Shown here: positions 40,446 to 49,631 of the stretch, one piece after another | How the letters are laid out: each line of letters opens with the position of its first letter | Numbering within the stretch: the stretch's first letter is position 1 | Origin: Paramicrobacterium fandaimingii | Lineage (GTDB): Bacteria > Actinomycetota > Actinomycetes > Actinomycetales > Microbacteriaceae | Direction: 5' to 3' | Assembly (NCBI RefSeq): GCF_011751745.2 | Contig: NZ_CP061170.1 | Location: 3,100,001-3,164,000 of the forward strand | DNA: 64,000 nucleotides | Translations under genes and position numbers: made by a program | The notes under the pieces: model-generated | The model's input: only the letters and a program-made list of their open reading frames with translations | The model's database searches: none | Told to the model about the DNA's origin: nothing

Positions 40446-41263
40446 GGCTGTGCCTCTTCCTGTTTCTGCGTTTGTTCCGCGCCCGCCTGTGCTTCGAGCG
40501 CTCGGTAATCGACTCCGGCCTCACGCACGGCCGTCTCGGCGGCACGCGACAGGGGCGGATCGGCGAACACGGCCGTGAAGTCGCTCAGCTGGGCGAAGGT
40601 CACGAGCCCCTGCGCCGGCTGGTCGCCGTGAACGAGAGCGACCCGAGTGGTTGCCGCGTCGAAAGCCGCACGCTTGATGGCCGCGGCGCGGGGAGTGGAT
40701 GCCGTCAGGCTGCCCGCCTCGTCGACACCCGTGCACGAGAGAAATGCAACGTCGACGCGCACGCTCGCGAGCGCTTCGCGCGTCCACTGTCCCGACTGCT
40801 CACCGTCGTCGCCGACGGTGCCGCCCAGGTTGTACACGGCGACGTGTTCTTTGCGGCTTGCCGTCAGCGCCACCGGAACGGCGTTGGTGACAACCTGCAG
40901 CCCTGCGGCATCCGGAAGCATTGCGGCAAGCGACTGGCAGGTCTCTCCCGAGTCGATGAAGATGCTCCCCTGCTCGGGGACGAACGCGAGTGCGGCACGG
41001 GCGAGCTCAAGTTGAGGCACCTTCGCGCCGGTCAGAAGCGGGAACTCCTCGACGAGCGATGTCTGAAGAATCGCGCCGCCGTGCGCCCGCGTGAGCGTGC
41101 CGCGCTGCTCGAGGGTGCGCAGATCGCGCCGGATCGTCTCTTCGGCAACGGCGAACGCCTCGGCGAGATCAGACACTTCGACGCGCTTGTCGCGCTCGAG
41201 CATGGCGAGAATGACCGTGTGCCGCTGCTCGACGGGCATGCCTGCTGCTGGGGTGAGAGTCAT
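40442..41263 (-). CDS. DeoR/GlpR family regulator (in the polyol operon)
   Basis: A 273-residue regulator: HTH part QRHTVILAMLERDKRVEVSD then FAVAEETIRRDLRTLEQRGT, followed by a sugar-phosphate isomerase-like effector domain (FIDSGETCQSLAAMLPDAAG, AVYNLGGTVGDDGEQSGQWT, VAFLSCTGVDEAGSL). GAGGAGC lies 5 nt before the ATG. It sits between the ABC permease and dehydrogenase genes, translationally coupled to the latter. A second DeoR gene at 44803 faces the operon, so the locus has two related regulators. Confidence 0.88.
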   Translation of the reverse strand: MTLTPAAGMPVEQRHTVILAMLERDKRVEVSDLAEAFAVAEETIRRDLRTLEQRGTLTRAHGGAILQTSLVEEFPLLTGAKVPQLELARAALAFVPEQGSIFIDSGETCQSLAAMLPDAAGLQVVTNAVPVALTASRKEHVAVYNLGGTVGDDGEQSGQWTREALASVRVDVAFLSCTGVDEAGSLTASTPRAAAIKRAAFDAATTRVALVHGDQPAQGLVTFAQLSDFTAVFADPPLSRAAETAVREAGVDYRALEAQAGAEQTQKQEEAQP

Positions 41264-41306
41264 GTGAGCTCCTCAGGTCTGGATGCTGGTGCCTGCTGCG
41301 CTCGTG

Positions 41307-42179
41307 TCATTTGATGGCACCCATCGCGAGGCCGCGTACGAGACGCTTCTGAGCAATCCATCCTGCTATGACGACGGGCAGAACTGCCAACGTCGCCGCA
41401 GCCGAGAGCACGGCAAGAAATTGCCCGCGCCCCGAGACGAAGCTGCCGAGGAACGGCGGCGTGGTGCGGGCGACAGTCGAGGTGAGCAGGTTGGCAAGAA
41501 AGTACTCGTTCCACGCGAAGATGAAGCAGATCAGCGCGGCTGCGGCGATGCCGGGCGCCACGATCGGCATCACGATGCGCACGAGTTCTGTCCAGAAGTT
41601 GGCGCCGTCGACCTGTGCCGCCTCGATGATCTCCCCAGGCACCTCGCTGAGGAATGATCGCATCATCCAGATGGCGAGTGGCAGGTTCATTCCGACGTAC
41701 AGAATCGAGAGCGCCGAGATGTTGTCGAGCATCCCCATGTTCTGCAAGAGGAGGTAGATCGGAATCACGATCGCCGCGAGGGGCATGAACTTCGTCGAGA
41801 TGAAGAAGAACAGTGCGTCCGTCGACTTGACCAGTGGACGCACCGAGAGTCCGTATGCTGCGGGAATCGCGAGAACCATCACGATGAGCGTCGAGACGAC
41901 GCTCGCTGTGAAGGAGTTGGTGAGGTAGACGAGAAAGCCTCGATCGAAAACTGCAGCGAAGTTGTCGAGTGTGAGCTGCGTGATGAACGTCGGCGGGCTC
42001 GTGGCGGCGGCCTTCTCTGTTTTAAACGCCGTGAACACCATCCAGGCGATCGGGAAGAACATTCCAACGGTGAGCACCCAGGTGATGAAGGTGAGCACGA
42101 CCGACCCGGCCCGTTTGCGCAACGGCTTCGTGCGACGGGTTGTGGTGCGGCCAGTCGTGAGCAGCATCGTCGTCGACAT
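41307..42179 (-). CDS. Carbohydrate ABC transporter permease (CUT1, MalG type)
   Basis: A 290-residue permease with six hydrophobic segments. The cytoplasmic EAA loop that docks with the ATPase is EVPGEIIEAAQVDGANFWTE followed by IVMPIVAPGIAAAALICF. FITQLTLDNFAAVFDRGFLV before the second helix is typical of MalG-type subunits. It overlaps the upstream permease stop by one base. The importer has a binding protein and two permeases but no ATPase gene, so it must borrow one, as MsiK-type ATPases serve many actinobacterial sugar importers. Confidence 0.9.
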   Translation of the reverse strand: MSTTMLLTTGRTTTRRTKPLRKRAGSVVLTFITWVLTVGMFFPIAWMVFTAFKTEKAAATSPPTFITQLTLDNFAAVFDRGFLVYLTNSFTASVVSTLIVMVLAIPAAYGLSVRPLVKSTDALFFFISTKFMPLAAIVIPIYLLLQNMGMLDNISALSILYVGMNLPLAIWMMRSFLSEVPGEIIEAAQVDGANFWTELVRIVMPIVAPGIAAAALICFIFAWNEYFLANLLTSTVARTTPPFLGSFVSGRGQFLAVLSAAATLAVLPVVIAGWIAQKRLVRGLAMGAIK

Positions 42180-43141
42180 CAGCTCATCCCCTCTTTCTTG
42201 AAGATCTTGAACAGGGAGCGAAGAGCCACCATGGCGACGATGATCGTCAGAATCACCGTGAGCACACCGTATGCCGCAGCCTCGCCGATCTCGAGGCCGA
42301 CGAATGCCCGCTCGTACAGCAGATACGACAGAGTCTTCGTTCCACCGGTTCCTCGCGTCATGATCGCAATCGGGTCGAACACCTGCAGCAGCAGAATCGT
42401 GCCGAGCAGAATCGACAGCTCCATGTACTGGCGCATGTGCGGAAGCGTCATGGAGAAGAACGTGCGAATGGGACCAGCCCCATCAACGGATGCCGCCTCG
42501 AGCACGTCTGACGGCTGACTCTGCAGCCCGGCGAGGAGGATGAGCATCATGAACGGCGTGTACTGCCACGTGAGAACAATGATGATGGTGAGAATCGGCA
42601 CGTCAGTGTTCCACGCCACCGGATTGATGCCAACCAGGCTGAACAGCCAATTGACCATGCCGACGTTCGAATCGAGCATCGACCACTTCCAGATGAGCGA
42701 CGCAGCCGCGGGCATCATGAGAAACGGGGTGATCAGCAGTGTGCGCGCAAACCCTTGACCGACAAACTTACGGTCGAGAAGCAGCGCCAGCACCATGCCG
42801 AAGACCAGCGAGACGAGCACGCTGAAGCCCACGATCACCACGGTCGCCAGCAGTGAACTCAGAAACGCCCCGTTGGTGAGCACAGTTGCGTAGTTGTCGA
42901 ACCAGACGAATTTCTGGTCTCCGGGGCGCAGCAGGTTCCACTGCTGAAACGAATAGTAGATCGTGACGAGAAACGGAATCTGGGTGATGGTGATGGCCGC
43001 GGCCAACGCCGGCCACACGAGGGCCCTGGAGAGCCGGAGCCCTCGGCGTTCCCGCTGCGTGAGCACGGGCTTGCGGCCTCGGCGAGGTTTAACCTCGCCG
43101 TCGTTCTCGACCCGTCCGGGTCGGATGGCTGTCGCAGTCAT
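42179..43141 (-). CDS. Sugar ABC transporter permease (CUT1, MalF type)
   Basis: About 320 residues with six hydrophobic segments and a basic N-terminal tail. The docking loop is QPSDVLEAASVDGAGPIRTF then FFSMTLPHMRQYMELSILLG. The helix region FVTIYYSFQQWNLL and GFLVSLVFGMVLALLL-like segments match MalF-type subunits. I chose the ATG at 43141 (MTATAIRPG, GAGAAAG about 8 nt upstream). It lies between the binding-protein gene and the second permease gene. Confidence 0.9.
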   Translation of the reverse strand: MTATAIRPGRVENDGEVKPRRGRKPVLTQRERRGLRLSRALVWPALAAAITITQIPFLVTIYYSFQQWNLLRPGDQKFVWFDNYATVLTNGAFLSSLLATVVIVGFSVLVSLVFGMVLALLLDRKFVGQGFARTLLITPFLMMPAAASLIWKWSMLDSNVGMVNWLFSLVGINPVAWNTDVPILTIIIVLTWQYTPFMMLILLAGLQSQPSDVLEAASVDGAGPIRTFFSMTLPHMRQYMELSILLGTILLLQVFDPIAIMTRGTGGTKTLSYLLYERAFVGLEIGEAAAYGVLTVILTIIVAMVALRSLFKIFKKEGMS

Positions 43142-43240
43142 TGTCGTCTTTCTCGAGATGTCCAATACCGAAGCGGTCACGCCGCCCACCGACCGGCTGA
43201 GCCGGAGGGCGGCGTGAGCTCGCCAACGATGAAGCCGACG

Positions 43241-44605
43241 CTATTCCTTCTGCGCCTCGCCCGCCTTCTCGGCGAGCTTCTGCCCGTCACTCAAGGCATC
43301 CTCGACACTCGATCGACCGGCAAAGACGTCGGCGATGCTCTGAGATACCTGGTTTCCCAGGTCTTGAAACTCAGGGATGGTGACGTACTGGATGCCGACC
43401 CAGGGCTGCGGGTTGACGCCCGGCTGTGTGGGATTCACGGCCAGCATGACGTCCTTCGTGATTCCGGCGAACGCCCCTGCCGCTTCTTTGTACTCAGGAA
43501 TCTCGTATGTCGATGCACGTGACCCCGGCGGCACACGACTCCAGCCGAGCTCCTCGCCGACGAGCTTCATGTAGTCCTTGCTCGTCGCCCAGCTTACGAA
43601 CTCCCACGCGGCATCCTTCTTTTTAGATGTCTCGGGGATCGCCAGGTTCCACGACCACAGCCATCCGGATTCTTCCGTCTCGACAGTTGGTGCGTGCACA
43701 TAGCCGACGTTGCCGGCAACCTCGCTGAGGTCTTCAGATTCCAGCGAGCCCGCAGCGCTCGTGGCGTCGTACCAGAACGCCGCCTTGCCCTGCGAGAAGA
43801 GGTTGAGGCATTCGGTGAAGCCGAACGACACCGGGTCGGACTCACCAGCATCCTTCACCAGGTCGGTGTAGAACTGCACGGCCTTCGTGAACTCAGGTGA
43901 ATCAACCGTGGCGTTCCAGTCTTCGTCAAACCAATTGCCTCCGAAGGTCTGCACAACCGTCGTGAGCGGAGCAAAGAGCTCACCCCAGCCCGGCTTGCCG
44001 CGCAGGCAGATGCCCGCATGGTCGTCGTTGTTCACCTGGCGTGCCATGTCGGCAACCTGCTGCCACGTCGGGTGCTCGGGCACCTCAAGACCGGCGTCAG
44101 CGAGAATCTGCTTGTTGTACATCAGGAACGACGACTCACCGTAGAAGGGCACGGCGAACAGGTTGTCGTCGACGGTCAGTGCCTGGCGCACTGGCTTCAA
44201 GATGTCGTCAACGTCGTAATCGGCGTCCTTTGTCGTGTAGTCGTTGAGGTTTGTCAGCCACTCGTTCTGGCCCCAGATCGGCACCTCATAGCTTCCGACG
44301 GTGACGATGTCATATTGACCGCCCTTCGTCGCGACGTCTTTCGTGACGGCGTCACGCAGGTCGTTCTCCTCCATCTGAATGAACTTGACCTTGATGTCGG
44401 GGTGACTCTCTTCGAACTTCCCCTTCAACTGCTCCATATCTTTCATCTGCGGGTTGTTCACCGTGGCCAGCGTGAGGGTCACCGTGTCACCGCCACCTCC
44501 GCCTGCTCCGCCCCCGGCGCCGGAACAGCCGGCGAGCATTACACCGGCTGATACGACGGCGGCCAGGGAGAGCCACCGCCTTCCGCGAAGATTCGACTTC
44601 GTCAT
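43241..44605 (-). CDS. Extracellular sugar-binding lipoprotein (family 1)
   Basis: A 454-residue solute-binding protein of the ABC importer. The signal RRWLSLAAVVSAGVMLAGCS has lipobox LAGC, followed by a Gly-rich linker. The mature protein has TVTLTLATVNNPQMKDMEQL, WQQVADMARQVNNDDHAGIC, QGKAAFWYDATSAAG and WAIPETSKKKDAAWEFVSWA-like segments found in polyol and maltose-type binding proteins. ATG at 44605 has AAAGG 7 nt upstream; another ATG at 44623 is less well placed. It is the first gene of the operon. Confidence 0.9.
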   Translation of the reverse strand: MTKSNLRGRRWLSLAAVVSAGVMLAGCSGAGGGAGGGGGDTVTLTLATVNNPQMKDMEQLKGKFEESHPDIKVKFIQMEENDLRDAVTKDVATKGGQYDIVTVGSYEVPIWGQNEWLTNLNDYTTKDADYDVDDILKPVRQALTVDDNLFAVPFYGESSFLMYNKQILADAGLEVPEHPTWQQVADMARQVNNDDHAGICLRGKPGWGELFAPLTTVVQTFGGNWFDEDWNATVDSPEFTKAVQFYTDLVKDAGESDPVSFGFTECLNLFSQGKAAFWYDATSAAGSLESEDLSEVAGNVGYVHAPTVETEESGWLWSWNLAIPETSKKKDAAWEFVSWATSKDYMKLVGEELGWSRVPPGSRASTYEIPEYKEAAGAFAGITKDVMLAVNPTQPGVNPQPWVGIQYVTIPEFQDLGNQVSQSIADVFAGRSSVEDALSDGQKLAEKAGEAQKE

Positions 44606-44802
44606 CTCTTTGCCTTTCGTCATCGTTGACCCGTCGCTGTCGCGACGCACACCCACAATCGCCCGAATATGTGTGTTTAAGCAACCAGTAATGTTGGTTC
44701 GTAACGGTATCGTAACCACAATTGTCTGTTTTGTGTTTGATTTTGTTGTTTTTGCCTTTTGTGAGGGACGATAGGCATCTGACACCAGCAAGGGAGCTGA
44801 CG
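44606..44802. promoter_or_regulatory. Divergent control region of the polyol operon and DeoR gene
   Basis: This 197-bp gap is the most AT-rich stretch of the locus. It holds CGTAAC-N5-CGTAAC (44700-44716), a direct repeat with 11-bp spacing, flanked by GGTT and AACC. It is followed by a T/G-rich run near 44727-44760 (TGTTTTGTGTTTGATTTTG and TTGTTTTTGCCTTTTG), the sort of repeated TTTTG words bound by DeoR-type regulators. Both promoters must lie here. AAGGGAG about 10 nt before 44803 serves the DeoR gene. Confidence 0.6.
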
Positions 44803-45564
44803 ATGTACCCAGCCGAACGGCAATCCGCAATCGTCGCGGCAGCGCACGAGCACGACGGCATGCTCTCGGTGACCTCGCTCAGCACCGAGCTCGAGGTGAC
44901 AACCGAGACGATCCGACGCGACCTTGCTGCTCTCGAGCGCCAGGGAATCATTGTGCGCACGCACGGTGGTGCACGACTCGCGCACGGAATGCCGTTTGAG
45001 ATCTCTCTCGCAAAGCGCCAAGCCGAAGAGGCAGACGAGAAACGGCGCATCGCCCTTCGGGCAATCGAGGAGCTGCCGAGCGATGGAGTTGTGCTTCTTG
45101 ATTCGGGATCTCTGGCACTCGTGACAGCATCCGTCTTTCCTGATGCATCGATCATTGTCGTCACAAACAACCTGCCGGCGATTCCCGTGCTGAAGCAGCG
45201 CCCGAACGTGACGGTGATGGCGTTGCCCGGACGGGTGCGCACAATCAGCCAGGGCGCCGTTGATGAGTGGACGCGTCAACGCCTGAGCACCCTCAACGTG
45301 GATCTCGTTCTGCTGGGCTCAAACGGTCTCACCGCGTCGGCCGGCGTCACGACGACGATTCCCGATGAGGCCGAAGTGAAGCGGGCGATGCTGCTGTCGG
45401 CAAAGCGTCGAGTGCTCACCATCACCGCGAGCAAGGTCGGTCTCACATCGTTCTGCCACGTTGCAGATCTGGCAGAGCTCGACACGATCATCACCGACTC
45501 GAGGATCGAACGGGATACCGCAGACGAGCTGCATGCCGGAGGGCCGGACATCGTGGTCGTCTAA
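44803..45564 (+). CDS. DeoR/GlpR family regulator (divergent from the sugar importer)
   Basis: A 253-residue regulator. MYPAERQSAIVAAAHEHDGM then LEVTTETIRRDLAALERQGI form the winged helix, and the effector domain contains VLLDSGSLALVTASVFPDAS, VMALPGRVRTISQGAVDEWT and DLVLLGSNGLTASAG. It is the first of two plus-strand genes, followed by the xylulokinase, and faces the binding-protein operon across a 197-bp shared control region. Its effector is likely a pentulose or polyol phosphate. Confidence 0.88.
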   Translation: MYPAERQSAIVAAAHEHDGMLSVTSLSTELEVTTETIRRDLAALERQGIIVRTHGGARLAHGMPFEISLAKRQAEEADEKRRIALRAIEELPSDGVVLLDSGSLALVTASVFPDASIIVVTNNLPAIPVLKQRPNVTVMALPGRVRTISQGAVDEWTRQRLSTLNVDLVLLGSNGLTASAGVTTTIPDEAEVKRAMLLSAKRRVLTITASKVGLTSFCHVADLAELDTIITDSRIERDTADELHAGGPDIVVV

Positions 45565-45683
45565 CCCGCACCCAGCGTCGCCGAAGATTTGGCAGACTGG
45601 GGTGTGCGAGCTTGTCTCGCTTTTCGGCCGCATCGTGAGCCCCCAGACATGCGGTCGCTCGTTCACGCAGCGAAAGGTGCGCA

Positions 45684-47096
45684 ATGACGCTAGTAGCAGG
45701 CATCGACTCGTCAACGCAGAGTTGCAAGGTCGTGGTTCGCGAATCGTCAACCGGCGCCGTGATTCGCCGCGGTCGTGCCCCACACCCCGACGGCACCGAG
45801 GTCGACCCCGAAGCATGGCTTCGCGCTCTGCACATTGCCATTGCCGAGGCTGGTGGTCTCGACGATGTCTCATCGGTGAGTGTTGCCGCGCAACAGCACG
45901 GCATGGTGACTTTGGATGCCGATGGCGAGGTTGTGCGAGACGCGCTGCTCTGGAACGACACACGCAGTGCCCCGCAAGCGCTCGATCTGACCGCCGAGCT
46001 CGGCGGAACGGCTGAGTACGCCGAGCGGACGGGCGTTGTCCCCGTTGCCTCGTTCACGGCGACGAAGCTGCGGTGGCTGCGCGACGTCGAACCGCAGAAC
46101 GCGAACCGTGTTGCCGCCGTCGCTCTTCCGCATGATTGGCTCACGTGGCGCATGCGCGGCTTCGGGCCGCTCGGGTCGAGTGACTTCGGTCCCGATTTCG
46201 ATGAGCTCACCACCGATCGATCTGACGCATCAGGCACCGCGTACTGGTCGCCGACAACCGGTGACTACGATCGCGAGTTGCTCGAGTTGGCCCTTGGCCA
46301 CGATGCCGTGCTGCCGCGCGTTCTTCAACCATACGAACGCGCCGGGATCGGCAGCGGTCTGTTCAGAAATACCGTCGTCGGAGCGGGCGCTGGCGACAAT
46401 GCGGGCGCAGCACTCGGTCTCGATGCCGGTGTCGGCGATGTCGTGATCTCGATCGGAACGAGCGGAACGGTTTTCGCCGTCACGCCCGACCCTGTCGTGG
46501 ATGCAAGTGGCACGGTCGCGGGGTTCGCCGATGCGGCCGGGCGTTTTCTTCCCCTTGTGGCGACGCTCAATGCCGCTCGTGTGCTCGACACCATCTCGAG
46601 GTTGCTCGACGTCACGCACTCGGAGCTGGCTGAGCTGTCGATGCGGGCAGAACCGGGATCGAACGGACTCGTCTTGCAGCCGTACTTCGAGGGGGAGCGC
46701 ACGCCGAACTTGCCCGATGCGACAGCGAGCTTGTTCGGAATGACCATGGCGTCGACGACCAGGCCGGCGCTGGCGCGGGCAGCGGTCGAGGGGATGCTGT
46801 GTGCACTCGCCGCGGGCGTCGACGCCGTCGAGCACCACGGCGTCGCTGCCGAGCGGCTTCTTCTCGTGGGCGGCGCCGCCCAGAACCTCGCGGTGCAGAC
46901 CGTCGCCTCGCAGGTGTTCCGTCGCCCGATCGTTGTGCCGACCCCGGGAGAGTATGTCGCCGACGGTGCCGCACGGCAGGCTGCGTGGGCGCTCGCGGGC
47001 GAGCGCCCGACCTGGCCTGTGGAGATCGCGGCGCAGCCTACATCCGATCACCGTCCGATCATCATGCAGCAGTACGACGCGCGCCGCATCGACTAA
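45684..47096 (+). CDS. xylB: Xylulokinase (FGGY family)
   Basis: A 470-residue FGGY kinase that phosphorylates D-xylulose. [20 protein letters not shown] is the N-terminal phosphate loop, [20 protein letters not shown] then [20 protein letters not shown] are the xylulokinase hallmark (QQHGMV, WNDTR), [20 protein letters not shown] is the second domain, and [20 protein letters not shown] the third. GAAAGG lies 6 nt before the ATG. Its TAA overlaps the TAG of the convergent NUDIX gene. With the polyol dehydrogenase it completes a route from D-arabitol to xylulose 5-phosphate. Confidence 0.92.
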   Translation: MTLVAGIDSSTQSCKVVVRESSTGAVIRRGRAPHPDGTEVDPEAWLRALHIAIAEAGGLDDVSSVSVAAQQHGMVTLDADGEVVRDALLWNDTRSAPQALDLTAELGGTAEYAERTGVVPVASFTATKLRWLRDVEPQNANRVAAVALPHDWLTWRMRGFGPLGSSDFGPDFDELTTDRSDASGTAYWSPTTGDYDRELLELALGHDAVLPRVLQPYERAGIGSGLFRNTVVGAGAGDNAGAALGLDAGVGDVVISIGTSGTVFAVTPDPVVDASGTVAGFADAAGRFLPLVATLNAARVLDTISRLLDVTHSELAELSMRAEPGSNGLVLQPYFEGERTPNLPDATASLFGMTMASTTRPALARAAVEGMLCALAAGVDAVEHHGVAAERLLLVGGAAQNLAVQTVASQVFRRPIVVPTPGEYVADGAARQAAWALAGERPTWPVEIAAQPTSDHRPIIMQQYDARRID

Positions 47097-47545
47097 CGCC
47101 CCGCGTCGGCTAAGACTCGGTCGATCCAGGTGTGATGGGCAAGCCCCGAAATGCTGTCGATATCGAGCCAAGCGACGTCAATGAGCTCCTGCTGTTCAAG
47201 ATCAAATGAGTTGCTCACAAGCGAACAGTCGTACGCGATTGTCACGTAGCTGACGTGGTCGCCGTTCGGGTAGGTATTCATGAGCTCCGGCCCACCGTAT
47301 GCGCCGATGATTCTGCCGACGTTCGGCGCCACTCCGAGCTCCTCCTCGACCTCGCGCGCAATTGCGGCCTCAGGCTGCTCCCCGGGTTCAATCCCGCCGC
47401 CAATGAGACTCCACAGCTGCGTATCGCGTTGCTTCGCGAGCAGAAAACGGTCTTCCCGTCGAATAACTGCCGTTACGCCAGGAAGTAACAGCAAGGAATG
47501 GCCAACCTGAGAACGAAGACCACGAACGTACGGAGAGATGGGCAC
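47093..47545 (-). CDS. NUDIX hydrolase
   Basis: A 150-residue NUDIX protein. [20 protein letters not shown] is the first strand region and the NUDIX box is [24 protein letters not shown] (positions about 62-85; key residues G-x5-E-x7-R-E-x-x-E-E). It hydrolyses a nucleoside diphosphate derivative. The GTG at 47545 lies 6 nt after TATGCT, a leaderless-type start; upstream residues of the longer frame show no similarity. It converges on the xylulokinase gene, the stops sharing 3 bp. Confidence 0.83.
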   Translation of the reverse strand: MPISPYVRGLRSQVGHSLLLLPGVTAVIRREDRFLLAKQRDTQLWSLIGGGIEPGEQPEAAIAREVEEELGVAPNVGRIIGAYGGPELMNTYPNGDHVSYVTIAYDCSLVSNSFDLEQQELIDVAWLDIDSISGLAHHTWIDRVLADAGR

Positions 47546-47764
47546 GACGTCAGCATACGACCGCCGGTCGTCCACATACTGCTGCCTCAACGGTGGAGCG
47601 CTAGAGCCTTTGCGCGAACGTCCGAACGGTTCATTTCGGTCACGGTAACGAAACCGGCGCCCTCGCACCTCGGGCGCGATCAGAATGCACCCTCCGCGCA
47701 CAGCGCAAGGAAGTCGCCTGCGTATGCCAGCGTCCCGAGATGCGTCATTTTGCGCCACCGAAAG

Positions 47765-48577
47765 TCACGACGGGATGGAGATCACTGCGTTCACCACGGG
47801 TTCGTGACGCTCGTCCATTTCTGCGCTCCAGGCGTCGAGATTGTGCAGCGTCGCAATGCGAAACGCCAAGGCACGCACGAGCAGCTGTCGCCATTCCGGA
47901 ATACCGCCGCCCAGCTCAGCAAGCCGGTCAGCACGCCACCCATGCCAGCTCGCGGCATCAACCGCGGCGATTGCGGCGCCCAGGCCTGCCGGTCTCCAGT
48001 ACGGCGCCCAATCGATGATGGCCGGCGGCAGATCGGGAGCGAACAACACATTGCCCAAGAGGTCGCCGTGAATCACCTGCGACAGGGAGTGCACGGGCTG
48101 AAACTCACGCTCAAGGCTTCTCATAAAGCTGCCCCGGGGCAGAGGGTTCTCCCCCCACGCCATGCGGTCGGCGTTGCTCCATGCGTCATCGGAGTGATCA
48201 ATGAAGGCTGGGCGGGGAAGGTGAGCGATCGCCTCGTGGAAGGCGGCTCCGGCCGCAATGACGGCAACAGCGCGGGATTCGTCTGCCTCTCCTGCCAGCC
48301 ACTCCCATGCCTCCCATCCACCGTAGACCCAGTTTCCGTCTGCTGCGGGTATGGGTCGTGACATTCGAAAGCCGCGATTCGGCTCAAGATCGGCGAGCAC
48401 TCTCGCCTTCCAGGAGGACTCCTCTGCGTCGCCGTGCGGCCGAAACACCACGTTGCCAACCATCCAGGTTCGGCCGCGGCCGCCGGTCAGCTTCCGTGGA
48501 CGTTCGGGCCCTGCGCCGAACGCAACGAGCACGTCGTCGCCAGGTCTCTCGCCTGGCGCCACGTCAGACAACGACAT
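47765..48577 (-). CDS. Phosphotransferase family (aminoglycoside phosphotransferase-like) protein
   Basis: A 270-residue kinase-like protein. VHSLSQVIHGDLLGNVLFAP is the catalytic loop (HGD-x-x-x-N), and PPAIIDWAPYWRPAG holds the DxD-type metal site as IIDW. N-terminal LTGGRGRTWMVGNVVFRPHG stands for the nucleotide-binding lobe, though the Lys of the lobe is not obvious (EESSWKARVLADLE). Substrate unknown; few such proteins give antibiotic resistance. Its start overlaps the end of a VOC remnant. Confidence 0.8.
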   Translation of the reverse strand: MSLSDVAPGERPGDDVLVAFGAGPERPRKLTGGRGRTWMVGNVVFRPHGDAEESSWKARVLADLEPNRGFRMSRPIPAADGNWVYGGWEAWEWLAGEADESRAVAVIAAGAAFHEAIAHLPRPAFIDHSDDAWSNADRMAWGENPLPRGSFMRSLEREFQPVHSLSQVIHGDLLGNVLFAPDLPPAIIDWAPYWRPAGLGAAIAAVDAASWHGWRADRLAELGGGIPEWRQLLVRALAFRIATLHNLDAWSAEMDERHEPVVNAVISIPS

Positions 48578-48680
48578 CGACGTGGATCAGTGATGGCGCT
48601 TTGTCTCCTGTGAGAGCTGCGAGGGTGTGCGGCTCGGGGCGTGCCAACGTCATCGAGTTGTAACGAACTGCAGCGATCAT
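48564..48680 (-). pseudogene. Remnant of a VOC (glyoxalase-like) gene
   Basis: The frame from ATG 48680 encodes MIAAVRYNSMTLARPEPHTL then AALTGDKAPSLIHVDVVV and stops. The first half aligns with the start of the intact VOC protein at 49632-50003 (IRYSTTTLACPDPLALADFY) and the last residues with its middle (SSLLHLDFFVTD). So an internal block and the whole C-terminal half are missing. It is most simply a decayed paralogue left by deletion. A live 38-residue peptide is unlikely. It overlaps the start of the phosphotransferase gene. Confidence 0.65.
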
Positions 48681-48755
48681 ATCCGTCACACTACCAAGCA
48701 CGATTTCACGCCGATGTTCGCGGCTCCGGCGTTGACGTTTTCGCCGACACTCGTG

Positions 48756-48839
48756 GTGCCGACACGAGGATAGTGTGCTGGTAGGAGGACGTTTTCGCCA
48801 AAGCATCCTCGCGCCAGCACAGTGCCCTCGTCTCGGCAC
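48756..48839. repeat. Nested-hairpin intergenic repeat, copy 1
   Basis: Outer arms GTGCCGACACGAGG (48756-48769) and CCCTCGTCTCGGCAC (48825-48839) enclose inner arms GTGCTGG (48775-48781) and CCAGCAC (48814-48820) and the core GAGGACGTTTTCGCC. Copies 2 (50243-50326) and 3 (60707-60791) share the same order of arms and core. An extra GACGTTTTCGCC at 48734-48745 suggests a partial tandem unit. It lies between the VOC remnant and the YdcF-like gene. Confidence 0.82.
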
Positions 48840-48906
48840 TGTCGAATCGACAGAACTGATCTTTTGTGATGACATCACTATCGTTCACGTGACATCATTG
48901 CAGTCG

Positions 48907-49500
48907 ATGGAGTCTGTCGGAACTGCAATCCCAGGGTTTGTCGACGCGCGCGCCGGAGAGATACGTTCTGCCGACGTCATCTTCGTGTTCGGCACTCGGT
49001 ATTGGTCCCCCGCGGAAGTTGCCGCGTCGCTGTATCTCAAAGGAATGGCCCCGAAGATAGTGCTCACGGGAGGCCCTTCACGACACCCTCGCGGATTGGC
49101 AGAATCACGCATTCATTATGACCTGCTTCGGACTGCCGCAGTTCCCGGTGATGACATTCTCAGTGAAGAGACCTCCCGCCATACCGGGGAGAATGTAGCT
49201 CACGCCCTTCCTCTACTCAACCAGCTTGGATCGATCCGTTCCGTTATTGCCGTCGTAAAGTGGTTTCACCGACGCGCACTCATTACGCTCGCTCAGCAGA
49301 TCCCTTCTCTCGAGCGCATCTATGCAGCCGACTACGAGCCTTTCGACCTGGACTCCCGGTCGACACTCTCCCGTTCGACCTGGCAAACGTCATGCCTGGA
49401 ACGCGTCGATCGAGAGACGCAATACCTGCGTTCGCTCAGGGACGAGGGAACAGATCTCCTCACTCGGACGAACAGCGGATGGACACGTACGCAGGACTAA
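48907..49500 (+). CDS. YdcF/ElyC/SanA-like (DUF218) protein
   Basis: A 197-residue protein. IRSADVIFVFGTRYWSPAEV is the first Rossmann-like strand and loop, KIVLTGGPSRHPRGLAESRI the second, and DDILSEETSRHTGENVAHAL the E-x-x-S-x-x-T-x-x-N motif of DUF218 proteins, then VIAVVKWFHRRALITLAQQI. The family is linked to envelope or small-molecule metabolism, with no defined reaction. There is no membrane helix, so it resembles cytosolic YdcF. The start is uncertain; the ATG at 48907 excludes residues that overlap the repeat element. Confidence 0.75.
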   Translation: MESVGTAIPGFVDARAGEIRSADVIFVFGTRYWSPAEVAASLYLKGMAPKIVLTGGPSRHPRGLAESRIHYDLLRTAAVPGDDILSEETSRHTGENVAHALPLLNQLGSIRSVIAVVKWFHRRALITLAQQIPSLERIYAADYEPFDLDSRSTLSRSTWQTSCLERVDRETQYLRSLRDEGTDLLTRTNSGWTRTQD

Positions 49501-49631
49501 GCTGCGTTTCATTCCGCGGTACGCGAATGGCCGCGGCATCCATAAGGTTCCGGCGGCCACCCGCGGAACGCGCCGCGTCGCATTGTCTCGAGAGAATGGC
49601 GTCGAAGATCATCGTCACGGGTGTGGGACGT

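Noticed and set aside
45568..45607. Possible terminator CACCCAG/CTGGGGTG after the DeoR gene
   Set aside because: The stem needs a bulge and is short, with a 21-nt loop; too weak to list.
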